NCBI GenBank assembly: GCA_964558505.1
Contig: CAZLEI010000001.1
Span: 47,309 to 111,308, forward strand
DNA length: 64,000 nt
Direction: 5' to 3'
Source of the DNA: CAYMPW01 sp964558505
GTDB lineage: Archaea; Thermoplasmatota; Thermoplasmata; Methanomassiliicoccales; Methanomethylophilaceae
Of this stretch, positions 8,320-15,494 are shown in pieces (the stretch's first letter is position 1; each line of letters begins with the position of its first letter). Position numbers and translations under genes: made by a program. The notes beneath the pieces were generated by a model. It saw only the letters and a program-made list of their open reading frames with translations, did not search any database and was not told where the DNA came from.

Positions 8320-8425
8320 AGGTGATAGTGACATGTGTTGTCCGGTCCTAGGGATCCGCCAACGATCCCGTTACCACCTGATGGACCTTGTGCCAGGCCT
8401 GAAAAGAAAGGGCCTGGCACAAAAA
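8320..8425 (+). ncRNA. Candidate structured small RNA between aspS and gatB
   Basis: The gap between the converging aspS and gatB genes holds a TATA box and two well-formed hairpins. The first pairs GGTCC (8344-8348) with GGACC (8383-8387) around an inner hairpin GGGATC (8351-8356)/GATCCC (8364-8369). The second is a 12-bp stem, 8388-8399 with 8411-8422, capped by an A-rich 11-nt loop. CAGGTG (8319-8324) could also pair with CACCTG (8375-8380) and form a pseudoknot. No reading frame of note is present and no known RNA family was recognised. The strand is inferred from the TATA box only. Confidence 0.4.
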
Positions 8426-8428
8426 TAT

Positions 8429-9763
8429 TCAGGATCTTTCCGAGATGATCCTCATCGTCGCGGACACGATGTCGGAAGAGGAGTGGGCACCGCCCGTCTC
8501 CTTCATGACGAATCCTATGACGCGGTTGACGGCCTTGTCGTTCTTCTTGCAATCCTCCAGGACCGCAGGGTTCTCGTCAAGGAATCCGTTGATCAGTGCG
8601 TCCAGGTCCGCGGATGCAGATCTGATGGATTCCGCATCTGCACCGGTCATTATGGACTTGATCTCCAGGCCGCACTCGACGTCAGTGGTCTTCTTCTCGA
8701 ACATGGACCTGACCGCCGCGACTATGGCAGTATCCTTCTCGGGGGTGCTCTCATATGCCTTCCAATGGGCGCTGATGGCGCCGGTGGTCCATGTGACAGC
8801 GGTGGGCACATCGGTGGCTGCCGCGAGGACCTCGAAGAACGCGGCCACCGATACGGAGGTGGAGACCAGCTGTTTGGCGATCTTCTCCTCTATGCCGTAT
8901 TCCTTGACCAGCCTGGCGGTCATGTTCTGGGGGCTCTCCTTCACTTTGATGCCGTCTGCGATGGCGCGGATGTTGTAGATGCCCAGGTCGGGTTCCCCGA
9001 TATAGCCGTAATCAGCCTCGAACTCCTTCTTCCTGGCAGGGAGAGTGACCTTCCTCTCCTCGTCGAAGCGCCTGGTCTCCCTGTCGATCTTGCCGCCGGA
9101 TTTGAGGACCTTCGTCTGTCTGACGACCTCGTACATGAGGGCGCGTTCGCAGTTCTTCAGGCCGGTGACGTTCTTGACCTCGCACCTTTCGATGCCCACG
9201 GAGATGTTGCAGTCGCAGCGGATGCTGCGCTCGCCGCTCTCCGGGAGGTCGATGGCGTGCCTGATGTCGGTTATGAGCGAGGCCAGGAACTCCCTGGCCT
9301 CCGCGGGCGTGGATATGTCCGGTTCGGTCACGATCTCCACGAGGGGGATCCCCGACCTGTTGTAATCCACCAGAGACGACAGGTCTCCGACCCTCTTCGT
9401 CTTGCCCGGGTCCTCTTCGAGGTGTACGCGGGTGATCCTGATGGGCTTCTTGCCCAGATAGTACACTCCGCCCTCTCCGATGGGCGTGTCGTACTGTGTT
9501 ATCTGATAATGCTTGACCAGGTCAGGGTAGAAGTACGTCTTCCTGGAGAACCAGGTCTTCTCGGGTATGGTGCATCCGAGCATCTTGGCGATGGTCAGTC
9601 CGAGCACCACGGCCCCTTTGTTGAGCGAGGGCTTGGACCCGGGCATGCCGAGGCAGACCGGGCACACATGGGCGTTTGGCCTCTCCGCATCCGTGGTGGG
9701 GCACGAGCAGAACATCTTCGACTTGGTCGGGAGCTGCACGTGTATCTCCAATCCGATCTTCAT
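8429..9763 (-). CDS. gatB: Asp-tRNA(Asn)/Glu-tRNA(Gln) amidotransferase subunit B
   Basis: GatB binds the mischarged tRNA and holds the kinase/transamidase site of GatCAB. The 444-aa product starts MKIGLEIHVQL and shows the zinc-binding cysteines C19, C21, C34 and C37. The cradle domain is followed by helical and YqeY-like C-terminal domains. The ATG at 9763 overlaps the gatA stop as ATGA, so the longer open frame to 9805 is not used. It is last in gatC-gatA-gatB. Archaea normally make Gln-tRNA with GatDE, so this complex is expected to serve Asn-tRNA. A TTTTT run on the minus strand directly after the stop (8421-8425) may terminate the operon. Confidence 0.95.
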   Translation of the reverse strand: MKIGLEIHVQLPTKSKMFCSCPTTDAERPNAHVCPVCLGMPGSKPSLNKGAVVLGLTIAKMLGCTIPEKTWFSRKTYFYPDLVKHYQITQYDTPIGEGGVYYLGKKPIRITRVHLEEDPGKTKRVGDLSSLVDYNRSGIPLVEIVTEPDISTPAEAREFLASLITDIRHAIDLPESGERSIRCDCNISVGIERCEVKNVTGLKNCERALMYEVVRQTKVLKSGGKIDRETRRFDEERKVTLPARKKEFEADYGYIGEPDLGIYNIRAIADGIKVKESPQNMTARLVKEYGIEEKIAKQLVSTSVSVAAFFEVLAAATDVPTAVTWTTGAISAHWKAYESTPEKDTAIVAAVRSMFEKKTTDVECGLEIKSIMTGADAESIRSASADLDALINGFLDENPAVLEDCKKNDKAVNRVIGFVMKETGGAHSSSDIVSATMRIISERS

Positions 9764-11067
9764 GCTACCGCCTCCGGGTGCCTGAGCTCGAACATCTTCT
9801 CCCATTCGAGCGCCGCGGCCAGGAGAACATCCTCGTTCCAGTGGTCAGAGACGAACTGCATCCCGATGGGCATGCCCTCGGTGCTGTAGCCACAGGGCAC
9901 GGACATGTGCGGGGTGCCGGCGAGATTCGCCGGGACTGTGAGGTAGTCGGCCTTGTACGAGCTGAGCGCGGACATCTTGGATATGTCGTCGAACTTGGGT
10001 GAGACGAAAGGCATCGTAGGGGCAAGGACTGCATCGTGGTCCTTCAGGACGCTCTTGTAGTCGGATATGACGACCTCCCTGACCTGCAGGGCCTTGGTGT
10101 AGTACCTGTCCCTGAATCCGACCATGCGGGTGAAGGTTCCCAGTAGGATCCTGCGTTTCGCCTCGTCCCCGAAGTACTGTGAGCGGAATGATGTGAAGTA
10201 GTCGTCGAATTTCTGCGACAGGTCCCCGTCCTGCTGTCCGTATCTCATGCCGCCGTAACGAGCGAGGTTCGTGGATGCCTCGGAGGTGGCGAGCACATAG
10301 TAGGCCGGCATGGCGTATCTGAGGGACGGCATGTCCACATACTCCACGTCGACGCCCATCCCCCTGAGGGTCTCCAATGCGGATGAGAATCCAGCTTCGA
10401 CGTCCTTGCTGAGGCCTTCGATCGCTGGTTTGGGGACGGCGACGGATCTGAGTTTGGCCTTTCCGGTGACCAGTTCCGGCTGCACGCATGATGTGGGGTC
10501 CCGAGGGTCCTTCCCTGCGATGATGCCGAGGTACTTGCCGAGGTCGGCAGCCTTGGCGGAGATGACCCCGACCTTGTCGAGGGAGTTACCGTAATCTATG
10601 AGGCCGTACCTGGAGACACGCCCGTAGGTCGGCGTTATGCCGTACACGCCGCAGAATGACGACGGGCAGGATATGGATCCGCCGGTAGACACTCCGAGCG
10701 CAATGTGATCGGGGATTATGGCGGCGGCGCAGGCCGCGCCTCCGGAGGACCCGCCGCAGGACCTCGACGTGTCGAAGGGGTTCTTGGGTATCTCGAACCC
10801 GGAGTTGGCGGAGAATGTGCCGAAACCGAACTCGTCCATGTTGGTCTTGCCGACCAGCTCTCCTCCGGCCGCCATCATCTTGGTCAGGGGAGTGGCATCG
10901 AATGCAGGCCGGTATCCGGTGAGTATCCTGGAGCCGGCGCAGGTCTCGAACTTCTTGGATGTGAGGTTGTCCTTCGCGGAGAACCTGAATTGGGCAGACG
11001 GATCCTCCGGCTCTGAGAACCTGTGGAACATGCTGTATACCGCGTTGTAATCGGCCAGGGTCCTCAT
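9760..11067 (-). CDS. gatA: Asp-tRNA(Asn)/Glu-tRNA(Gln) amidotransferase subunit A
   Basis: Amidase-signature subunit that releases ammonia from glutamine or asparagine for GatB. In the 435-aa product the Ser-cisSer-Lys triad is visible: Lys32 in FSAKDN, the GGSSGG loop at 105-110 containing the cis-Ser, and the nucleophile Ser131 in STGGSIS. It is shorter than bacterial GatA (about 485 aa) because the N-terminal helical part is reduced, as in other archaea. Start and stop each overlap the neighbouring gat genes as ATGA, indicating stoichiometric coupled translation. Confidence 0.95.
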   Translation of the reverse strand: MRTLADYNAVYSMFHRFSEPEDPSAQFRFSAKDNLTSKKFETCAGSRILTGYRPAFDATPLTKMMAAGGELVGKTNMDEFGFGTFSANSGFEIPKNPFDTSRSCGGSSGGAACAAAIIPDHIALGVSTGGSISCPSSFCGVYGITPTYGRVSRYGLIDYGNSLDKVGVISAKAADLGKYLGIIAGKDPRDPTSCVQPELVTGKAKLRSVAVPKPAIEGLSKDVEAGFSSALETLRGMGVDVEYVDMPSLRYAMPAYYVLATSEASTNLARYGGMRYGQQDGDLSQKFDDYFTSFRSQYFGDEAKRRILLGTFTRMVGFRDRYYTKALQVREVVISDYKSVLKDHDAVLAPTMPFVSPKFDDISKMSALSSYKADYLTVPANLAGTPHMSVPCGYSTEGMPIGMQFVSDHWNEDVLLAAALEWEKMFELRHPEAVA

Positions 11068-11336
11068 GAGAGTCTTGGCCCCCTTACATAGTCCTCGTAG
11101 GTCTTCATGTCCCTGAGCAGCACATCGGGGTCGATCTCCATGCAGGGCTCGTCCTCCCTGAGTATGTCCGCGATCTCCACTGGATTGAATCCGAAGCTCT
11201 CTGTTCCCGGTGCCTCGTCGAGGACCTTGAAGTATTCAAGGATCTCGCTGAGGTCGCTGCTGTATTTCTCGAGCTCCTCGTCCGTGAGTTTCAGACGGGC
11301 GATGCGCGCAACCCTTTCGACGATCTCTCTGTCCAT
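11064..11336 (-). CDS. gatC: Asp-tRNA(Asn)/Glu-tRNA(Gln) amidotransferase subunit C
   Basis: Small 90-aa subunit that wraps around GatA and stabilises the GatA-GatB contact. The N-terminal two helices (REIVERVARIARLKLTDEEL) and the Pro/Asp-rich C-terminal tail fit the family. First gene of the operon. The minus strand carries TTATATAA at 11368-11375, about 35 bases before the ATG, leaving a very short leader. Stop overlaps the gatA start as ATGA. Confidence 0.92.
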   Translation of the reverse strand: MDREIVERVARIARLKLTDEELEKYSSDLSEILEYFKVLDEAPGTESFGFNPVEIADILREDEPCMEIDPDVLLRDMKTYEDYVRGPRLS

Positions 11337-11384
11337 GATATGACCGTGTGCGCATGGTCGGTCTTTGTTATATAATTAATTAAA

Positions 11385-11924
11385 TCATCTACTGTGCGCG
11401 TGCGCGAGGATGATGCCGTACAGCGTGATGACATCGTCGTCGAAGACGAAATCCATGCCTGCGGATCCCAGGTATGCGCCCATGTCTATGCCCATTCCGC
11501 TGACCGACGGCAGGCACTCGCCCGGATGCCTGCACGGTCCTGGGTATGAGCACTCGTCGCAGAAAGAGCATCTTCCGTCGGAAAGCACCAACGCATCGAA
11601 TCCCGAATCCTCGAGGATGTGCTTGGCCTTCCTGCAAAGGGATTGGAACGATCTGCCGAATTCTTCGATATCCTCGGTTCCGCGGACGTAGACCTTGTGC
11701 ATGATGCATGCGCTCTGATACGAAGCGACCATCGGGGCGCATTCTTCAGGGAGGCATACGCCGGGCGGGCAGCTCCATGTGACCCCGTAGCATCCGCATC
11801 TGTTGTTCTCGCAGATGCTCCTGTTCTTCAGGACGTTCTCGATGCATATGCCGGGGATTCCAGCATCCGAGAACAGGCAACCCTCGTCTTCCAACGCTTT
11901 CGAAAGCACAGTGCGGACATCCAT
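11385..11924 (-). CDS. DUF2284 cysteine-rich metal-binding protein
   Basis: 179-aa protein with many cysteines: NRCGCYGVTWSCPPGVC near residue 42 and CSFCDECSYPGPCRHPGEC near 120. This matches the DUF2284 family of predicted metal- (probably Fe-S-) binding proteins common in methanogens and anaerobic bacteria. Function unknown. It lies 48 bases upstream of gatC on the same strand, but the strong TATA box before gatC suggests a separate transcript. Confidence 0.75.
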   Translation of the reverse strand: MDVRTVLSKALEDEGCLFSDAGIPGICIENVLKNRSICENNRCGCYGVTWSCPPGVCLPEECAPMVASYQSACIMHKVYVRGTEDIEEFGRSFQSLCRKAKHILEDSGFDALVLSDGRCSFCDECSYPGPCRHPGECLPSVSGMGIDMGAYLGSAGMDFVFDDDVITLYGIILAHAHSR

Positions 11925-12035
11925 GAGGGAGTATCCGACCGCGCCGTTATCATCTTTATCCAGCGTCGATTTCCGAAGGCGGGATGGATGAATGGTAACA
12001 GATAATCCTTATAAACGGTCCATCCGTAAGGGGTG

Positions 12036-12560
12036 ATGATAGAAATGGCGGCAGCAGATCTCGACAAGAAGATGGCCAACGGTATGAAAGCGATGGACGA
12101 GGGAGATTTCAAGAAGGCGTACACGGCCTTCAAGAAGCTCGCGGACGAGAACCCCACGAATGCAGAGTGCTGGTACTACAAGGCCGAGTGCGGGAACTAC
12201 GCGTCCGGCATGTTCGGGGCGAAAGTCTCTTCCGACGATATAATGGACGCTTACAAGAAAGCCATCGAACTCGATACCGAGGATCGCACCGACTACTACC
12301 AGTCCTACGGCCAGTTCTGCATCTCTATCAACAAGTACGATGAGGCCGAGAAAGCATACTGCGAGGCAGCAGAGATGGACGAGTCCCTGTCATCCTCCCT
12401 GTATTCCGAGTTCGCGATCCAGTACTACGACAATGTCATGGCGACATACGGCGAGATCATGGAGGACCCGAAGGCGAGGGCCCCCTACACCAAGAAGGCC
12501 CTGGAATACATGCTCAAGGCCCTCGAGATCTCCGCAGAGGAAGCCAAGAGCCTCCTGTGA
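12036..12560 (+). CDS. TPR-like helical repeat protein
   Basis: 174-aa acidic all-helical protein with at least three TPR-like pairs: DEGDFKKAYTAFKKLADENP, then DIMDAYKKAIELD, then NKYDEAEKAYCEAAEMD. No catalytic domain is present, so a scaffolding role is likely; partners are unknown. The start is uncertain. A TATA box TTATAAA (12009-12015) places the start site near 12036, which favours a leaderless ATG at 12036; an ATG at 12045 with GGGGTGA upstream gives a form three codons shorter. The gene is flanked by divergent DUF2284 and convergent mptA. Confidence 0.75.
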   Translation: MIEMAAADLDKKMANGMKAMDEGDFKKAYTAFKKLADENPTNAECWYYKAECGNYASGMFGAKVSSDDIMDAYKKAIELDTEDRTDYYQSYGQFCISINKYDEAEKAYCEAAEMDESLSSSLYSEFAIQYYDNVMATYGEIMEDPKARAPYTKKALEYMLKALEISAEEAKSLL

Positions 12561-12643
12561 TCTTAATCGGGGCGCGGCGTTCCCGACAGGGTCGCCGCGA
12601 CCTCGGAACATATCACGGTGTCGGTATCCGGTATCGTGACATT

Positions 12644-12678
12644 AAAAATTATGATGGAGGATGGGGCCCGAAGGCCCG
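12644..12678 (-). terminator. Hairpin plus T-run terminator of mptA
   Basis: On the minus strand, just after the mptA stop, GGGCC-TTCG-GGCCC (12664-12677) forms a UUCG-tetraloop hairpin, followed by a TTTTT run (12644-12648). The region 12561-12643, between the TPR gene and this element, shows nothing else recognisable. Confidence 0.6.
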
Positions 12679-12683
12679 TATCC

Positions 12684-13571
12684 TCATTCCAATATCTCGT
12701 CCCTGAGCTCTCCCATCGTGGATGTCCTCTCCGCGAACGCATTGTGCTTGTGGATGGATTCCTGGGATTCGCTTCTGGCGACAACTACGACATCGCCGGG
12801 CAGGTTGGTGTATTTGGTCGTGACGCGTTTCAGCACGCCTCTGACGACATCCTCTACGAATTTGGGGTTCTTGTGGGCATTAAGCACCACTGCTCCCTCG
12901 TCATCTCTTTTGAGGAGCTCGTAGGTGGAGGATGAGAACGACGATTCGACGAGGTCGATGAGGTCGTTGGCCTCGACGTCGACGGTCTCGTCCATCTCCA
13001 TGGTGAGCGTGCAGACGTTCCTCTGGTTGTGCGACATCACGGGGAACTGGTCGCCGCAGTCCAGCATCTCCTTGACGGTCTGCTGGGCGCACGGGCAGGC
13101 GGTCATGCCTATGACCTCCACGCCTATGGTCTTCCTGACATGCTCTCCGCGGACGATCTTCCCTTTGGCGAGGAGCTTGTACATCTCCAGCGTCTCCCTT
13201 CCGTTAGGTGTGATGTTCGGGCGGAAGTACTCGGCGGAGATCGTCACGTTGGCCGTGATCGCGTACTCGTGGTGGACCAGCAGCCTGTTGCAGATGTCGG
13301 TGGCGAGGTTCTCGAGGCTGGTGACGGGGACTGTCAGGCTCTCGTCCACGACCTCTCTGAGGACCTCGACGTTCCTGGAGAGGTGCGATCCTTTCTGGGT
13401 GGCCGGCAGGTCGACGAAGACGTCGATGTTGCAGGCGAGTGAGCCGTTGAGATCGGAAGCGAGCCCTTCTCTCTTGACGCAGACGGGTTTCCTGACGCCC
13501 GTAACTCCCACTTTGGTGAGTTTGAAGGCGATATCTCCTTTACGGTACTGGATGTCGCATTTCGGAATCAT
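12684..13571 (-). CDS. mptA: GTP cyclohydrolase MptA/FolE2 type (IB)
   Basis: Metal-dependent GTP cyclohydrolase IB that opens GTP for methanopterin or folate-type pterin biosynthesis. In archaea MptA yields 7,8-dihydroneopterin 2',3'-cyclic phosphate. The 295-aa product shows the family metal/active-site segment GMTACPCAQQ and the HNQRN stretch that follows, with a T-fold duplication. Length matches archaeal MptA. It presumably supplies the C1-carrier pterin even though methyl-reducing methanogens do not use it in full methanogenesis. Confidence 0.92.
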   Translation of the reverse strand: MIPKCDIQYRKGDIAFKLTKVGVTGVRKPVCVKREGLASDLNGSLACNIDVFVDLPATQKGSHLSRNVEVLREVVDESLTVPVTSLENLATDICNRLLVHHEYAITANVTISAEYFRPNITPNGRETLEMYKLLAKGKIVRGEHVRKTIGVEVIGMTACPCAQQTVKEMLDCGDQFPVMSHNQRNVCTLTMEMDETVDVEANDLIDLVESSFSSSTYELLKRDDEGAVVLNAHKNPKFVEDVVRGVLKRVTTKYTNLPGDVVVVARSESQESIHKHNAFAERTSTMGELRDEILE

Positions 13572-13673
13572 AATGTTCTCACTGTACGTTGAAATTGATT
13601 TAAAAGATATTCACTAACAGTTTTTTCGGTTATCCTCAGAAATGCAATTATCCGATGCCCGCCATGCACGGGC

Positions 13674-14315
13674 ATGTTCTGCGGCGTGGACGAAGCAGGG
13701 AGGGGTTCGGTGATGGGCCCTCTCGTTGTAGGGTGCGTGTACACAGAGGACGATGCGCCCTTCAGGGAGATGGGGGTCAAAGACTCAAAGAAGCTCACCC
13801 CCAAGCGGAGGGAAGCCCTCTACAGTCGTATAACGGAATGTGCCAGCGACTGGTGCGTCGTGATCATATCCGCCGACGAGGTCGACGAGCGCAGGAAGCG
13901 CAAGTCCTTGAACGAGGTGGAGGCGGACATGTTCCTCGAGGCGTCCTCCAAGATCCCGGTGTCCACTGTTTACGCCGATTGCCCGGATGTCAACGAGGCC
14001 GGCTTCTCCAATTCAATGGCGGCGAGGATGGGCATGACCGAGGTCATAGCCAGACATAAGGCGGACGACACATACCCGGTGGTGTCCGCGGCATCCATCA
14101 TAGCCAAGGTCACCCGTGACAGGATGGTGGCCGATATCTGCGAAGAACTGGGGTTCGACATAGGAAGCGGGTATCCAAGCGATCAGAAGACCATGGACTT
14201 CATACAAAAGTGGATAAAAGATTACGGTCATCCCCCGAAGCACACGCGTTGCTCATGGGAGCCGGTAAGGCACATGATGTCGACCGCGTCCATGCGTAAG
14301 ATCACTGATTGGTGA
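13674..14315 (+). CDS. rnhB: Ribonuclease HII
   Basis: Cleaves the RNA strand of RNA-DNA hybrids and single ribonucleotides in DNA. The 213-aa product begins MFCGVDEAGRG; Asp6 and Glu7 are the first two metal ligands, VKDSKKL follows, and the third acidic residue is in VYADCPD. AASIIAKVTRD is the usual helix after the active site. The ATG at 13674 is the only start that gives the standard N-terminus. The stop lies just upstream of the next gene, with GGTGA shared as its Shine-Dalgarno-like site. Confidence 0.94.
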   Translation: MFCGVDEAGRGSVMGPLVVGCVYTEDDAPFREMGVKDSKKLTPKRREALYSRITECASDWCVVIISADEVDERRKRKSLNEVEADMFLEASSKIPVSTVYADCPDVNEAGFSNSMAARMGMTEVIARHKADDTYPVVSAASIIAKVTRDRMVADICEELGFDIGSGYPSDQKTMDFIQKWIKDYGHPPKHTRCSWEPVRHMMSTASMRKITDW

Positions 14316-14320
14316 AACCG

Positions 14321-14653
14321 ATGACGATGCACGATGATATCCAGAGCATGATTGACAAGTTCAACCGCAAGGTAGAGAACGATGAGAAAGTGAAGGCCGA
14401 GGTCGAGAAGATCTACAAGTCCGTCAACATCGATCTCGATTCTGAGCATTATTCATTGATCATGGACCATGGCATCGTCAGGGACTACAAGGACGAGCTC
14501 CTTCCGGAGGCTGACATAACCATCCTCACCACACCTGAGCACATGAAGGCATTGATCGACGGAACGCTCAGGCCGATGAAAGCATACGTCACCAAGAAGA
14601 TAGTTCTGAAAGGTAAGATCGACGATATAATGTACCTCAGGAAACTGTTCTGA
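14321..14653 (+). CDS. SCP2 sterol-transfer-like domain protein
   Basis: 110-aa protein. The C-terminal part (EADITILTTPEHMKALIDGT, then MKAYVTKKIVLKGKIDDIMYLRKLF) resembles the SCP-2 lipid-binding fold, whose last strand and helix commonly read this way. It would bind a hydrophobic ligand; which one is unknown. ATG 14321 is chosen because GGTGA lies five bases before it; an ATG two codons later is possible. It follows rnhB with a six-base gap and is probably co-transcribed. Confidence 0.65.
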   Translation: MTMHDDIQSMIDKFNRKVENDEKVKAEVEKIYKSVNIDLDSEHYSLIMDHGIVRDYKDELLPEADITILTTPEHMKALIDGTLRPMKAYVTKKIVLKGKIDDIMYLRKLF

Positions 14654-14689
14654 CGTCGTTTCGCATATTCCTGCGGTCCAATGAAAGGT

Positions 14690-14699
14690 ATTTATACTG
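14690..14699 (+). promoter_or_regulatory. TATA box of initiator tRNA-Met
   Basis: TATTTATACT, ending about 22 bases before the mature tRNA 5' end at 14721, the normal archaeal spacing. Confidence 0.6.
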
Positions 14700-14720
14700 C
14701 ATGTGTCTAGTCCGATTCAT

Positions 14721-14798
14721 AGCGAGGTAGGGTAGCCAGGATATCCCGTCGGGCTCATAACCCGGAGACCGGTCGTTCAAATCGACCCCTCGCTACCA
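14721..14798 (+). tRNA. Initiator tRNA-Met (CAT), CCA encoded
   Basis: Folds as a full cloverleaf without intron. The acceptor stem is AGCGAGG/CCTCGCT with the A1-T72 end pair typical of archaeal initiators. The anticodon loop CTCATAA sits on a stem rich in G-C pairs (CGGG/CCCG), and the T arm is CGGTCGTTCAAATCGACC. The terminal CCA is encoded at 14796-14798. The G-C anticodon stem plus A1-T72 distinguishes it from elongator tRNA-Met. Confidence 0.95.
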
Positions 14799-14800
14799 TC

Positions 14801-15115
14801 TTATTCATCGTCTTCTTGTTCGCATCGGGGCTCCCATCGATCCTCACCTTGTTGTGCCATGTCGATGTACCAGTCATCGAAGAATCCGTCCTGGGCATGA
14901 TGCCCTTGTTCCGGCATCGCTGCAGACCGACAGTTCTGGGACAGCAACATCGGTTCTCGCAACGGCAGTTTCCCGCGGTCGTCGATCCTGTACGCGACGC
15001 ATATCCCTGGTGCATGCAGACGGGATGCATCGCGATCCCGTTGCGATAGCGCATCATGTGCCTGATGCCGTATCGCATCCGGAATGCGGGCATATGGCCA
15101 AGGGGACAGCATCAT
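14801..15115 (-). CDS. Doubtful small ORF, 104 aa
   Basis: This is the longest plausible frame in the 365-bp gap between tRNA-Met and glnK. It would encode a 104-aa polar protein with an acidic C-terminus (CEQEDDE) ending three bases from the tRNA. It uses several codons rare in the neighbourhood (CAA, CGA, TTG). An overlapping frame on the same strand encodes a Cys-rich stretch (CRCENRCCCP), so the real coding frame, if any, is unclear and a frameshifted remnant is possible. No family recognised. The rest of the gap (15116-15163) holds a CTTTTT run after the glnK stop. Confidence 0.2.
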   Translation of the reverse strand: MMLSPWPYARIPDAIRHQAHDALSQRDRDASRLHAPGICVAYRIDDRGKLPLREPMLLSQNCRSAAMPEQGHHAQDGFFDDWYIDMAQQGEDRWEPRCEQEDDE

Positions 15116-15163
15116 ACCGAGAATGGGAAAAAGTTTGGAAATGGTTTCAGGTGGTTCTATGTC

Positions 15164-15484
15164 TCACACGCCGGTGCGTATCCTGATGGACGTTTCGACA
15201 GGTATCACGAAGATCCTGCCGTCGCCCATCTTGCCCGTTACCGCCGCGTCGTGAATCGTGTTTATCACGGTCTCGACCTCGCTGTCCTCCACGACGGACT
15301 CGATCTTCACCTTCTCGATCTCGTCGATGCAGAACTCCCCGACCCTGTTGGTGAACTTTATCCCGGACTGGGTCCCGCGTCCTGTGACATGCGTTATGGT
15401 CATGCCGTTTATCCCCGCATCCTTCAGTGCATCCTTGACCGCCTGGAGCTTCTCCGGACGGAATATCGCTATTACCATCTTCAT
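15164..15484 (-). CDS. glnK: PII nitrogen regulatory protein GlnK
   Basis: 106-aa trimeric PII signal protein that senses ATP/ADP and 2-oxoglutarate and blocks the Amt channel. It starts MKMVIAIFRPEKL, contains THVTGRGTQSG before the T-loop, and ends with the nucleotide-binding GDGRIFVIPVETSIRIRTG. The T-loop lacks the Tyr51 used for uridylylation in bacteria, so regulation is probably by ligand binding alone. It follows amt by 10 bases in the usual amt-glnK pair, under the promoter with the palindromic operator at 16858-16875. Confidence 0.95.
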   Translation of the reverse strand: MKMVIAIFRPEKLQAVKDALKDAGINGMTITHVTGRGTQSGIKFTNRVGEFCIDEIEKVKIESVVEDSEVETVINTIHDAAVTGKMGDGRIFVIPVETSIRIRTGV

Positions 15485-15494
15485 CTCAACGACC

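Noticed and set aside
8320..8380. C/D-box guide RNA
   Set aside because: GTGATAG and CTGA are at roughly the right distance, but the C box is imperfect, no C'/D' pair is present and there is no terminal stem.
8388..8422. 12-bp hairpin as a bidirectional terminator for aspS and gatB
   Set aside because: No T-run follows the stem on either strand. The T-run on the minus strand lies before the hairpin, so the hairpin is better seen as part of an RNA element.
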